DNA of 64,000 nucleotides from Holothuria scabra (taxonomy: Eukaryota; Echinodermata; Holothuroidea; Aspidochirotida; Holothuriidae), in contig CM074190.1 of NCBI GenBank assembly GCA_037179385.1, forward strand, positions 9,817,706 to 9,881,705, written 5' to 3'. The position numbers were made by a program, and so were the translations under genes. This document shows, piece by piece, positions 36,683-47,005 of the stretch (position 1 is its first letter; each line of letters opens with the position of its first letter). The notes beneath the pieces were generated by a model. The model was given only the letters and a program-made list of their open reading frames with translations, was not told the origin of the DNA and ran no database searches.

Positions 36683-36978
36683 TTAAAAGCCTTAACCCCT
36701 CACCCCAAAAGAGTTCCAATTTTCCTAACCTTCTTACACAAGCCGCTTTCACAGCTGTCTAAAGACATCCTCATCCAGACACAAACCTCTGTTTCTTATT
36801 GCTTCAGGGTGGGTATACAATGTGTAATCAAAGCATTCTCAGTAGAGTGCATTATGGGTAATATGAGTTTTCGTACTCTGCATTTTTAAACTTGCTGTCA
36901 ATCAAAAAGCTGAGCCAATTGAGAATTTCTGTGGACTACTACAAAAGTTGCAGTTTGGGGTGCCAGAAACACACGTAA
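36683..36978 (+). mobile_element. MITE family B, copy 1
   Basis: TTAA at 36683 is followed by 'aagccttaacccctcacccc'. The copy continues with 'gagttccaattttcc' and 'catccagacacaa', and closes with 'gcagtttggggtgcca'. The ends are imperfect inverted repeats built on 'tcaccccaaa'. The right TTAA has decayed. It aligns along its length to 37854-38159 and 59867-60172. Confidence 0.7.
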
Positions 36979-37853
36979 AAGTGAATGACTTATGAGTGAG
37001 TGGCTTATTGAGTTGATATTGATAACTTACCGAAAGTGTTGAAGGACACTATCACAGAAAATTGCTTACAGCTAGCATAATAAGTCAAGGCGTATCCAAT
37101 ACGAAAAAGGTGAAAAGTGTCTGGTCACGAATTTTGGAAAACCGAATCTACCTGTTAAGTATTCACTCGTAAAACAGTTATGTTTATGTAAGAAATGGAG
37201 ATTGTCTATTGACCATTTGTCATTGGTATGTGAAAAAGCTGAAGAGTTCTGCAAAAACTTGTTTAATTTCATAAACCAACTCAATGAACCGCTTTAACTG
37301 TTGTGAGCTTTTTCTAGCGGTCCCATCAGGATTCAAATATTGTGAATGTGGCGTGGATCCCACTTTCCTCAGACTGGGTGCTTTTCCCCTGATAAAGCAT
37401 GACCTGAAGTAAATCTTATGTTGATTCGCGGACCTTTTTTGCCCCTATCCCTCCATGCCCCTTAAAAAAATTTGAAGAGGCTATGCATTTGATGACAACG
37501 CTGTGATTTCGACGGCAAATGCGATGTCAACTAACAAAGCATTGCATCTTATCAGAATATCTATCTATTGAACACGACTACGGCTGACTGGTTGCAAACA
37601 CCGTTATCAGTGCATGAAATCACAGACGAAGAGGCCGAATCATGTTTTAAAGAATCTATATGCAGCCAAGTGGAAATTTGTCAAGTTTGTTTGCCAGTAG
37701 CCTAAATATAAAAGCATGGGCTTGTTTACAAACATACCATACTCAGGCGTTCCAAAAATCATTAACACTGCTAATGCATCACCACTTATGAAATGACACC
37801 AATGATTAATAATCAAACATGCTGTGGCTTGACGATACGGTACAGCATGTATG
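36979..37853. other. Unassigned spacer between two family B MITEs
   Basis: No gene or repeat is recognised. An open frame on the minus strand at 37072-37284 has no identifiable domain. Confidence 0.45.
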
Positions 37854-38159
37854 TTAAAGGATCAATTCTCTCACCCCAAACAGTACCAATTCTCCTATTC
37901 TTCTAACTTAAATTACTCCCACAATTGTCTGCATATTCACTCATTCTCATCCAGACACAATCTCAGTTAATTTCTTTGAGGTGAGTATAAAAGTTCAATG
38001 CGTATAGTTAAAACACTCTCAGAAGCTCATGTTCTGTGATGTAAGGTTTGGTACTCTGCATTGTTTGAATTAGCTGCCAATCAAACAGCGGAGCCAATTG
38101 AAAATTTCTGCTAACCCCTACAAGAATTGTAGTTTGGGATGACAGGATCGGCCCTTTAA
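37854..38159 (+). mobile_element. MITE family B, copy 2
   Basis: TTAA at 37854-37857 and 38156-38159 flank a 298-bp body starting AGGATCAATTCTCTCACCCC and ending in 'ttgggatgacaggatcggccct'. The inverted ends (AGG...CACCCCAAAC and GTTTGGGATG...CCT) and the TTAA flanks suggest a piggyBac-like origin, with ends different from family A. Confidence 0.75.
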
Positions 38160-39654
38160 AGTCGGGTTATATATGTGGGGCTAGCTCAAAAATGTAAACA
38201 CTATGACAGGGAATTCTACAGAGCGTTCGCCATCACCTCGTTGTGTTTACAACCGAACGTTGAACGGTATCCAAAGGACTGACCCATATTTTAGGAAAGA
38301 AAAACACAAAACCCGTGAAAGACCCTGTTGAATTCAGTTCAAATGGCATTAAGTTAACTAAATTCGTAGATAGTGGTCGCGTGGGCGACAAAATTCTCAG
38401 CACGAACCTGTAAGTTTTTAAAAGTCTCTATGGAATTTGTGAATAAATTGTACGCATCATTCCACCAATAAGGGCTGTTTGATTTGGAATAAATCGATGT
38501 TTGACAAACCTTAATTTTAATTTTGAAACAATAATTTGAGAATTCGAATTGCGTCGAAAAGAAAGGTAAAGTTTAGGCAAGATTCCGATAGAATATTATA
38601 ATAGTTATAAATTTAACCCTTTATAGTGCCTCTTATGCTAAGACTATATTGGAAGAAAATCAAACATGACGTATTCTAAAGAGCAGGAAAGAATTAGAAG
38701 GGTCATCCTTTTTTTTTCTTCTTTTTTTCTTGTGCGTTCTTGCTCTTGTTTATCATTAACTGAAACGCCTTATTTCCTCTTTAAGCCACTCGGATAAATC
38801 ATGTATCATCAAAATAATAAACGGTTGTCGAAATAAAGAGATTCGCGTTTTTGTACAAATGCGTTCTCTTTTATTATCGGTTATAAATTTGACTTCCCGC
38901 CATGGATGACAATTACAAAACATATCTTTCTCCTCACCCACTCAAGTTTGTCAAAATATTTATTAGACGATATGACAAGATAACATACACATGCTAATCC
39001 CAGTAGGGACTGCAGAGATAAAAAGGTATTATGTGCTCAACTCGAAGCACGTCAAATTAATCTTATTTTGAAAATGGAGTGGGGATGTACGGTTCTCTAG
39101 AGATTCAGAAATTAAATAATTAATGTCTCCTATATCAACACAAACGTGTACGGCTTAACCTCCCTAGGAAAGACTATTTTTCTATGAATTTGATGACATA
39201 AGTATCATAGTTAAACTGCATAAACAAGTGACTTGTACTTTTAATACCCTTCTTAAAGTGTTGAGTATTGTGAACCAGAAACTTTAAGCAATAAATAACG
39301 AAATCTTTTGCACAGGATGTGGGCTCCATATTAAACATTCTAATTTTGTGAACTCTGTATCAAAAGATTCTCTTTAAATTTAGGGAGAATGGCTTGCAAC
39401 GGAATTTGTTCATTATTTTTAGTTGTGCAGGCAGTATTTCTTTACTTTGCAGTGGATGTGTTTAACGAGGGGGTCTTAACACCTCCCTGGCACATCTCGA
39501 GTCCCATGTCATTATTGGCTGCAAACTGACGCAGAATATCTATCCTAGTTGATTGACTTACTGCACCCTCTTGCTTTCTGTTTCATTGGTAAATGGGATT
39601 TGTGTGCCAAGGCCACGGAAGCGTAGAAGGGCCACTGAAAAGAAGAAAGACTGT
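38160..39654. other. Unassigned spacer before the foldback element
   Basis: A T-rich run near 38709-38730 is noted. No gene or repeat family is recognised. Confidence 0.45.
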
Positions 39655-40135
39655 CTCGGCAAAGTGACAATTTTCCTAAAATTGCCATTTTGACGACTTA
39701 ATGGACTCCTTAAAAAGGCAAAATTCGGAAAATTATCATTTTGACAAGAAAAAACATCTCGTCAAAATGGCAAAATTCGGAAAATTTATATTTTGCCGAC
39801 CAAACAACATCTCGTCAAAATGACAAAGTTCCCAAAGTTGTTATTTTGCCGAGTAAGAACATGTTGTCAAAATGTCGAAATTCCGAAAATTATCCTTTTG
39901 CCGAAATAGAACATCTCGTCAGAAAGGCAAAATTCAGAAAATTGTCATTTTGCCGCGTCACAACATATTGTCAAAATGGCAAAATTCGGAAAATTGCCAT
40001 TTTGCCGAGTTAGAACATCTCGTCGAAATGGCAAAATTCGGAAAATATGTCATTTTGCCCAGAAAAAACGTCTTGTCAAAACGGCAAAATTTGGAAGATT
40101 GCCTTTTCGCCGAGTTAAAACCTTCAGGGCGCAAT
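39655..40135 (+). repeat. 52-bp tandem array, left arm, about 9 units
   Basis: The block 'gtcaaaatggcaaaattcgg' or a close variant begins near 39761, 39814, 39866, 39918, 39970, 40022 and 40075, giving a period of 52-53 bp, with two more diverged units before. Within a unit, 'aaaatggcaaaatt' and 'gtcattttgcc' are themselves partly inverted. Because 52 is not a multiple of three and stops are rare in the unit, all three forward frames stay open for long; these frames are not genes. Confidence 0.9.
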
Positions 40136-40299
40136 TGTATGGAAACGTTAAAGTGCCATCAAATTACGAACTTAGTCATCGCATTATCTTAACATTTTGC
40201 AACAAAATAATGAAATGAGTCTTATTATCTTAACATTTTGCATGTTAATGATAAAATGCAAACGTACAATATTTCAACAGTTCAACATTTTTTGCACTG

Positions 40300-40900
40300 A
40301 ATTACTCACATATTGCAAGTGATAAATTTAGCATATAATACCCCTATAATAGCTTTTTTGTTGTTATTGGGACGTTAATATCAGCAAAGTCTAAACGCCC
40401 TTAAAAATGGACACAACAGCTTAGTTTGTCATAATTTCTACCTGAATGCTATACAAGTCCGGGCTTGGTTTAAGACAAGAGCAACAGCGGGGATTTAATT
40501 GCCCTTATAGAAGCAGGGTATCTGAACCAGTGTATGAGTCGAGACCAGCATATCCAAGACCGAACCCAAAACATGTCGAGACCGGGACCAGTGCAGAATT
40601 CAAGACCGAGACCGACAAAGCCCAAGACCGAGACTGAGACCGAATGTATATCTTGCATTGAAAAATGAACTGTCCAAAATTTTGAATACTTTGTAGCATA
40701 ATTTTATTACCTAATGATTCCACGGTTTACATAGGCCCTATTTCTTCTTCTTTTTCGTAAAGCGCCTTCACTCATGATTGTACTAAGAATTCACCAAACT
40801 AGGGAAAGAACATAACTATAATACAAAAAATTTGGTATACACGAGTAATTCATTATTTTTCTGTAAAACGAGGAATTAATAACATTCGTTTTAATTCATC
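40300..40900. other. Loop of the foldback-like element with GACC-type minirepeat
   Basis: This is the single-copy centre between the inverted arms. From about 40537 to 40645 it holds a degenerate repeat of the kind 'aagaccgagacc' (near 40540, 40575, 40605 and 40622). No transposase motif is visible. Confidence 0.55.
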
Positions 40901-41049
40901 AATTTTCTGTGAAATTTTGAATCGTTGATATATTGTAAGTTTGCATTCCATAATTTTCTGCAAAATGCTAGGAAAATAAGTAAACATTTCATCATTTTGT
41001 GACTTAGTTGTTAACTTGATGGCACCTTAATGCTTTCATAGAATTTGGC

Positions 41050-41394
41050 CGTTTAAACAAGATGATCTAACTCTACAAGGTGGCAACTTTCTGAATTTTG
41101 CCATTTTGACGAAAAGTTCTTACACGGCAAAATGACATTTCCCCGAATATTGCCGTTTTGACGAGATGATCTAACTCGGCAAGATGGCAATTTTCGAATT
41201 TTGCCGTTTTGACGAGAAGCTGTAATTCGCCAATATGACATTTTTCTGAATTTTACAATTTTGACGAGATGTTCAAACTCGTCAAAATGACATTCTTCTG
41301 AATTTTGGCATTTAGACTAGATGATCTATTTCCGATCGGCAAAATGACATTTTTCTGAATTTTGCTATTTTGACGTGATGTTCTAACTCATCAA
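41050..41394 (-). repeat. 52-bp tandem array, right arm, proximal part
   Basis: The unit reads in reverse ('tctgaattttgccattttgacgagatg'), with repeats near 41109, 41160, 41213, 41265, 41316 and 41373. It stops abruptly at 41394 where the hAT-like element begins, and resumes at 43018. Confidence 0.85.
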
Positions 41395-43017
41395 CACTGT
41401 CGGCGGAAGCGGGGGGGGGGGGACGTCCCCCTAAATTTCTTAGCGAGGGGACTCCCCCCTAAAATTCTTAGCGAGGGGACTCCCCCCTAAAATTCTTAGC
41501 GAGGGGACATGGGCGTCCGGAAGGGGGGGCAAGGGGGGCACTTTCCCCCTGGAAAATCAAACTTGTGAAAAAATTAATTAAAAATTGAAATAGAAAAAAA
41601 AAATTAAAAATAAATCATCAAAATATCTTCACTTACAGCGTCATTTTCTACTCGTGAAATGTGCGGACATTTGACCAGGAATAGCAATTAAAGGGAAGAT
41701 GGTGTGCTGAATAGTAAAATCGTAATTTGGGGACCATCTTTCGTGACATCTATTGGAAATTTGTAATTGTTAAAACTATGCCAAAATTGTACTAGTTGTC
41801 AAGTTTGTGCATATGGCATCCGACTACTGATGAATGCGTTGGTCTTGGTTTAGTCCCATGCTGATCTCAAGTGGCGACGCGCGGATGTAACTCGGGTATA
41901 CAAGGTGAATATTGGAGTGGGGTGTGATTCATAATGGGGTAACGGATATAGGCCTATATAGGCTGTTTGACAGCGAAAGTTTTATCGTGCATAGGCGTGC
42001 GAGGTCGTGACAGAGAGGCAGATTCCCCTTCAACAATTTTTTACATTGAAAATTCTAAAAATCTAAAAATTACAGACAGGAAATTCCTGTTTCAGGGCTG
42101 GGTACATGTAGCTTATAACACTCGCCAAGTGTCGTTTCCGGCCATCCGGAGGGTTTTTAAGGCCCGAAATTTTCTTGTACGCTCCGCGCCGACCGATGGT
42201 GGCGCTCCGCTTAGATAGTGTACACAATTCAATCATCCATCAATGACCTTGCCCCCCCCCTAAAAAATTTCTGCGGACGCCCATGCGAGGGGACGTCCCC
42301 CAAAAAATCAGAAAAGAAGTAAAAGAAACTAAGGAGCCTTGAACCAATTCAAAGTTGAGACTTTAGTTAACCCACCACCGAACAGACAACCGAAATTGAC
42401 TTAGCCTATGTTCTGCCATTGTTTGGCTGATTCTTGTCACGGTCCCATGCGACCATGCTCTACGCCTGTGACCTAGTATTTGACTACAAATCATTACAAG
42501 AATCTGGCAACCTCGCCCGGTCCGCAAACCAGGTGTATGTAGTATATCACTTGTCCAGTGAAACCGAACCTTTACTGTACTAGTTTTTTCCCTCCGCGAG
42601 AAGTGAAGCATTGTCATTGCCATCACGTGAACGAAAAGTTGACCAGTATTCACTCATCATAGGTGAGTCATTCACTTACAGTAGGCTATTTCCACTACAT
42701 TTGTTCATCCAATGTAATGTTGCGTACTTGATGTCACATGCTTAGGCTTATGTTGATGTCCAAGAAATAGCCTATAGGCTATCTGTGAACTCACCGTAAA
42801 ATGTTCCAAAAAACGGCTTAGATTGCACGAGAGAGCTTGTACAATCTCAGAGCTTCCAGGGCCCTAAGGCGGGTCCTGGACCCACGCCAGTGGGACTTCG
42901 CGCTTCGCGCTCGTGATGTGGGCTACGAGCACATAGGGTTCGTTTCACGAGTCAAACTATTCCATCTTGTTCACTGATTGCCCCCCCCCCTAAATTTTTA
43001 TGCTTCCGCCGCCGCTG
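41395..43017. mobile_element. hAT-like non-autonomous element inserted in the right arm
   Basis: The left end reads CACTGTCGGCGGAAGC and the right end, in reverse, CAGCGGCGGCGGAAGC. The eight bases outside are ctcatcaa (41387-41394) and ctcagcaa (43018-43025), an 8-bp target duplication with one mismatch, the size typical of hAT elements. The 52-bp array continues in register on both sides. The left end contains a three-fold repeat of 'cccctaaaattcttagcgag'. No transposase is present. It is split by the nested element at 41508-42285. Confidence 0.8.
41508..42285. mobile_element. Second hAT-like element nested in the first
   Basis: The ends are CATGGGCGTCCGGA on the left and, in reverse, CATGGGCGTCCGCA on the right. 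The flanks are a perfect 8-bp duplication, cgagggga, at 41500-41507 and 42286-42293. About 778 bp long, with no transposase. Its interior near 42178-42215 ('gctccgcgccgaccgatggt') is the reverse complement of a motif found twice inside the element at 50415-52406, which links the two families. Confidence 0.85.
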
Positions 43018-43204
43018 CTCAGCAAAGTGACAACTTTCTGAATTTTGTCATTTTGTCGAGATTTTTAAGGCGGCAAAATGACAACTTTAGGAATTTAACG
43101 TTTTTAAAAGTTAGTTAAATAGCCAAATTACGAATTTTGTCGTTTTGAAGACATAATTTTAGTCCGCAAAATGTCAATTCTACGAAAATTGTCATTTTGC
43201 TGAG
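43018..43204 (-). repeat. 52-bp tandem array, right arm, distal part
   Basis: About 3.5 diverged units ('gcaaagtgacaactttctgaattttgtcat' type) continue the array after the hAT insertion and form the outer right terminus of the foldback-like element. Confidence 0.8.
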
Positions 43205-43877
43205 AGAGCTTTTTTTCCTTTAGCACGTTCCTTGTACGCTTCCGTACAAGGGACAATGAAGGGTTGTTTTTACGTACCCCGCGATAGTCTGTGTTACATC
43301 GTGTTTGCAATTTGCAATGTGTCAAAACCGCAGATTTACCCCGTGTTTCCAGTCTGTGTTCTTTGCTACCATACATAATACCAGTTATTGTAAAGTGTGA
43401 GAAAATACATGTCATCAGCGCAATAGAAAGTGATGGCTTTGCTTGTTTAAAACAAAAACGGTGTTTTAAAACCGCAGGACCCTACGATTTGAGGTAAATC
43501 GAAATTGAAACACCGACCCCAAGTTAACCAAGGTCCTCATGTTACTTGAGCGCGAGGTATCTCGGTGTGGCCTCGAGTAAACCATTGTAAGCTTGAGGTG
43601 TTAGTAACATTTTCTTGATCAACTCTAGTCGAAAGGTATTTTCTGAACGGGAATCAGCCCTGCAATACCTTTTCGGTAACATAGATAGGTTGGGCTCACG
43701 TGACTCAAATTTCACTAATAGACAACCGACAAGTTTCTGTGTGTGTTTGTGTATGAAGCTTTTCCGAATACTTTTAAGAAAATGTCATATCACAAAGTTC
43801 TTTTTCAATTAAGACGGGAAGACTCGGAGAAAGGAAGAAAAGACAAACAAACAAACAAAAAGAAGCAAAACATCTTT
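43205..43877. other. Unassigned spacer
   Basis: No gene or repeat is recognised between the foldback-like element and the double-MITE unit. Confidence 0.45.
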
Positions 43878-44130
43878 ACCTTTACCGTTGTTCGGGTCTT
43901 TTTGGACCCAGGCGGAGAGCGCGGCGGTCCCCCGTCTTTACTGTTTCACGGGGAGCTCGAAACTGCGAGTAGCTACCCGAAGATTCGGCTACAACAACGA
44001 GAGAGAGGCAATAATTTAAGGTCACGGGGTCAATAGCTTACGGAAACTGATGCGGGGCGCGCTACGTCCGCTTTTCTGCCCACTCCCGGGGCGCGCAAAT
44101 ATGCCACGATTGGAGCACAACGGCAAAGGG
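43878..44130 (-). mobile_element. TTAA-flanked MITE (family A), copy 4
   Basis: The body runs from 'cctttaccgttgttcgggtc' to 'gcacaacggcaaaggg'. Its flanks have decayed: 'ttta' on the left and 'tcaa' on the right in place of TTAA. It is in the opposite orientation to copies 1 and 2. An open frame running through it is not a gene. Confidence 0.75.
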
Positions 44131-44218
44131 TCAAAATAAAGTATCTGCACCATGGGGCTGTACACACACGCAAAGACAGCGGCATCAGCTTTGCAGTAAG
44201 CGCACTCCCAGGCTGTAA
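44131..44218 (-). repeat. Spacer of the double-MITE unit, copy 2
   Basis: The reverse complement of the spacer at 8657-8743, sharing 'gtatctgcacca', 'caaagacagcggc' (with changes) and 'ctttgcagtaa'. It lies between the two MITEs exactly as in the other unit. Confidence 0.7.
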
Positions 44219-44476
44219 TTAACCCTTTACCGTTGTTCGAATCCTTTTGGACCTAGGCGGAGAGCGCAGGGGTCGCCCATCTGTACTGTTTCACGCGGAG
44301 CTCGAAACTGCGAGTAGTTACCCGAAAATTCGGCCACAACAACGAGAGAGATAATAGTTTAAGGTCAGTGGTTCAATAGCCTACGGAAGCTGAGCTAGGC
44401 GCTCTGAGTCCGCTTTTCCTCCCACTCCCGAGGCGCCCAAATATGACCCGATTGGAGCACAACGGTAAAGGGTTAA
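44219..44476 (-). mobile_element. TTAA-flanked MITE (family A), copy 5
   Basis: TTAA at 44219-44222 and 44473-44476 flank a 250-bp body from CCCTTTACCGTTGTTCGAA to ACAACGGTAAAGGG. It is the second member of the double unit in this region. Confidence 0.8.
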
Positions 44477-44538
44477 GGTTTATTTCAGGCAGCACATTTG
44501 AATTCCTTTCTCTACAATTCACTCAGCAATTAAACGCA

Positions 44539-44546
44539 TGACGTCA
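44539..44546. promoter_or_regulatory. CRE-type palindrome
   Basis: A perfect TGACGTCA about 70 bases before a 'catataaatag' TATA-like string (44619 on). It lies just upstream of the region that is duplicated at 46.15 kb. Binding is inferred only from the motif. Confidence 0.3.
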
Positions 44547-44640
44547 TCGATTTATGTGCGCCTTGTAATATTCCCTCCCATAAATTATTAAAATCAGCTG
44601 CAGAGAAGATCAGGTAAGGCATATAAATAGAGCTAATGCA

Positions 44641-44830
44641 CTGACATCATTTTGGAGGTATAGTGATGTACACATGGCTGCAAAGTTGATCTTTGGTTGG
44701 CAGTACGCAGTAGAAATCGTCCCACTACTCGCGTAGGAACTTACGTGCGTATTCGATTGGTTTTACCAATCAGCTGTCTGCAAGTTGGTGTTGGTCTGTT
44801 ATTCCTGCTAAAGGGGGCGTACTTTTTGCG
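44641..44830 (+). repeat. Diverged copy of the 46.15 kb upstream region
   Basis: Blocks in the same order as at 46155-46320: 'ctgacatcattttggagg' against 'ctgacgtcattttgaagg', 'agtagaaatcgtc' against 'agtagaattcgtc', 'acttacgtgcgtatt' against 'cacttacgcgtattt', 'caatcagctgt' in both, and 'attcctgctaaagggg' against 'attcctctaaaaaggg'. This is an old duplication of about 180 bp in the same orientation. No coding exon was found downstream of this copy. Confidence 0.65.
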
Positions 44831-46140
44831 TTTTGGCGTGGTATGCTTAAGGTGAATAACCTAAGACGGTACCTATAACATCACTTTTAGAAGTATTTAA
44901 ATATGTATTCGATGTTTACACGAATGCATTCCGACCTGCTACGCAGATGTGACTTTGTAACTCGAGGTTCAGCAAGGTGTGCAAACATTGAATTTGCATG
45001 GTACAATCTAAACGAGACACACGGCGGTGAGCGATTTTGTATCGCCAGCAACCTGTGAGCAACCGCTTGGTATCCCAATTTTCACATAAAGACCTTGTGG
45101 AGAATTATTATCAACATACAGATATGCTTCAATGCCTCAATCGTACCATTGCTAAGAATAATCATTTTTCTTCAAAAGAAATGAAAGGCTGAAATTATCA
45201 TGCAAATAAAAGGCGGGAACATGATTTATTTACAACCATATCAATATGACACACAACTAAAAGTTTATGCATGTATCTCAAACAGTAAAGGTATATAACT
45301 GCCCAAATACCTTATGAAATTTTAAGTTATTAAAAAATAACCTTATACAATTATATCCTTTAACATGTTCAAAATTCTGATTAACTATATTACATCTCGA
45401 AACCATATGTTCAATTAAAAATGCGCTTTGGTTGCAATATGATGCCGCTTGGCGGAAGTAGACATACTTAGGGAATTTAATATGTAAAAGTAGACGTCTT
45501 TTTGTAGTTTTTTGTATTAGCAAACATCTCACGTAGGTTATGCTGTTAACTTTATGAAACATCTAAGAAAGGATGACGAGGACATTTGAACATTGGTAAT
45601 AAATACTAAGAGATTTTACAAGAAACGTTCTGTGTAGAGAACTTGTTTTCGATTAGGATAAATCTGTTTATTAAAAAGTGTGTTGAAGACATTAATTTAC
45701 AAAATGAATACGATCGATTATATATTTATGCTGCAAGTTTCGTCTTCACTCAGAACAATTGAAAAGCGTTGACTAGCTCAGAGATCAACGATAATGTGCT
45801 ACATTAGCCAGAATGACTGCCATAAAGTTTAAACATCTTACCCAACTTTTAGAGGGCAATATGGTAAATAGGCATCGGTGAGCTTAAGCATTGAATTGCA
45901 GAATTGTACGTCATCTTTCTATCTATTAGTGTGTGGATTAAATATATTGATTTTGCAATCGATGCTGCTAACGCGTAGTGGAAGATTTTTTTCACTATTT
46001 GAAATGAAACAAAACGGTTGGTTGCTCTCACCGACATATAAAGGAAATTGATTTTGAACGTGAGTTAGGGTAAAATGAAGAGTTAGATAAGTTTTACCAG
46101 AGAGCAGCCATTGACCGCTCAGTTTGGTATTTCCTTTTCC
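44831..46140. other. Unassigned spacer
   Basis: AT-rich, with no gene recognised. A TATA-like 'tatttaaata' lies near 44893, where the promoter of the upstream copy would be expected if it had one. Confidence 0.4.
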
Positions 46141-46381
46141 TTTGACGACTGCACGCTGACGTCATTTTGAAGGAATCCAATGAAATATCGGGGGTATCAG
46201 CACTGAACTGTGTATAGTAGAATTCGTCACACATGTGGGGAACACTTACGCGTATTTGATCAGCTCAATCAGCTGTTGATCATTTGTTTATGTTGGGTTT
46301 TTATTCCTCTAAAAAGGGTTTTATTGTGACATCATAGTACGCACAAGTTCTATATAAAAGAGGTATAGAGGGGGAGCGTCA
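46141..46381 (+). promoter_or_regulatory. Candidate RNA polymerase II promoter with CRE and TATA box
   Basis: TGACGTCA at 46157-46164 and a strong TATA box, TATATAAAAG, at 46351-46360, which would place transcription start near 46380. A further 'tgacatcat' at about 46328 is CRE-like. The region is partly duplicated at 44641-44830. Everything rests on motifs and spacing. Confidence 0.45.
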
Positions 46382-46466
46382 TGAAGAAAACAAACTTTCC
46401 CACTGATGAGCAAAGTGTACCCGTGATGTCCAAGAGCAGCACAAGTGATCAAACTATGCTGTTAGT
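46382..46466 (+). CDS. Candidate first exon of a small unrecognised gene
   Basis: Downstream of the TATA box, ATG at 46426 opens MSKSSTSDQTMLLV. An in-frame ATG at 46381 lies at the expected start of transcription and is probably too early. A donor-like GTAAAC begins at 46467; without splicing, the frame would end at TAA 46468-46470. The exon would end two bases into a codon, and the acceptor at 46765 restores the frame exactly. I do not recognise the product. Confidence 0.3.
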
Positions 46467-46765
46467 GTAAACGTAGGTTGTTGTACAAGAAAACACGCGC
46501 AGGTAATGCGCAGGTAACGTGTATTAACTGACCTTATTTGTACATTCCAATTATTCCGAAGAAAAAGTCGTATGAGTGTACCATTCTATACAATTTTATC
46601 AATTAAGTCTTAACTTTTCCTTAGAAGATTTATATTAATGGTTTGCCACCTTTAAAAGGAACATTCATGCGTTGTGGATACATATGTAGGGTCGAATGCA
46701 ACGTTGCAAACATGGTATGAGTTTTTTTCTTTCATAGACGTACCATGTGTAGCATTTTATTTCAG

Positions 46766-46874
46766 CAGTAAAAAACTCAAGTTTGAGCCCAAACACATCA
46801 ATACAACTACTAACCTTATGAGACTGCACCCGTACTGCATGGTCAAGAACATCCCACCTGATGAAGTTAGTTAG
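46766..46874 (+). CDS. Candidate second exon of the same gene
   Basis: A good acceptor, 'cattttatttcag', ends at 46765. The frame, joined to the first exon, reads SKKLKFEPKHINTT, then NLMRLHPYCMVKNIPPDEVS and stop at 46872-46874. Codon choice and amino-acid mix look coding. GTTAGT at 46866 could instead be a donor, in which case the exon ends at 46865 and further exons would be expected to the right; none was identified. Repeat D copy 3 begins just after. No family is recognised. Confidence 0.3.
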
Positions 46875-46877
46875 ATA

Positions 46878-47005
46878 GAGTTTAACGGCCCAGTTTCCAA
46901 CCTATTGGTTCAAGTCGAGCCGGCCACGGCCTTTTCCAGTTGGCTCACTGGTTTGTTTTCCCTACTCCATTGCCTATGCGGAGCATCTCGCAAATTACCA
47001 GAAAA
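46878..47005 (+). repeat. Dispersed repeat D, copy 3
   Basis: Begins 'gagtttaacggcccagtttcc' and continues with 'gttcaagtcgagccggcc', 'ccttttccagttggctcact' and 'tatgcggagcatc'. This is the fullest copy with 9983-10110, and it starts within four bases of the stop of the candidate exon. Confidence 0.65.

Larger units (their letters stand above)
39655..43204. mobile_element. Foldback-like element with 52-bp repeat arms, carrying nested insertions
   Basis: The left arm starts CTCGGCAAAGTGACAATTTT at 39655. The right arm ends, read in reverse, CTCAGCAAAATGACAATTTT at 43204. Both arms are tandem arrays of a 52-bp unit in opposite orientation, and the inverted similarity continues inward past the arrays ('gtgccatcaaattac' at about 40153 against its complement near 41022, and 'tgcaaacgtacaatatttcaac' at about 40257 against 40930). 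A loop of about 600 bp remains. Long inverted repeats built of short tandem repeats are the hallmark of foldback elements. No transposase is visible and no outer target duplication was found, so the superfamily is open. Confidence 0.7.

Noticed and set aside
39741..40218. Three overlapping forward open frames of 80-106 codons with repeated peptides
   Set aside because: They are the three frames of the 52-bp tandem repeat, which lacks stops; the repeated peptide comes from the DNA period, not from a protein.
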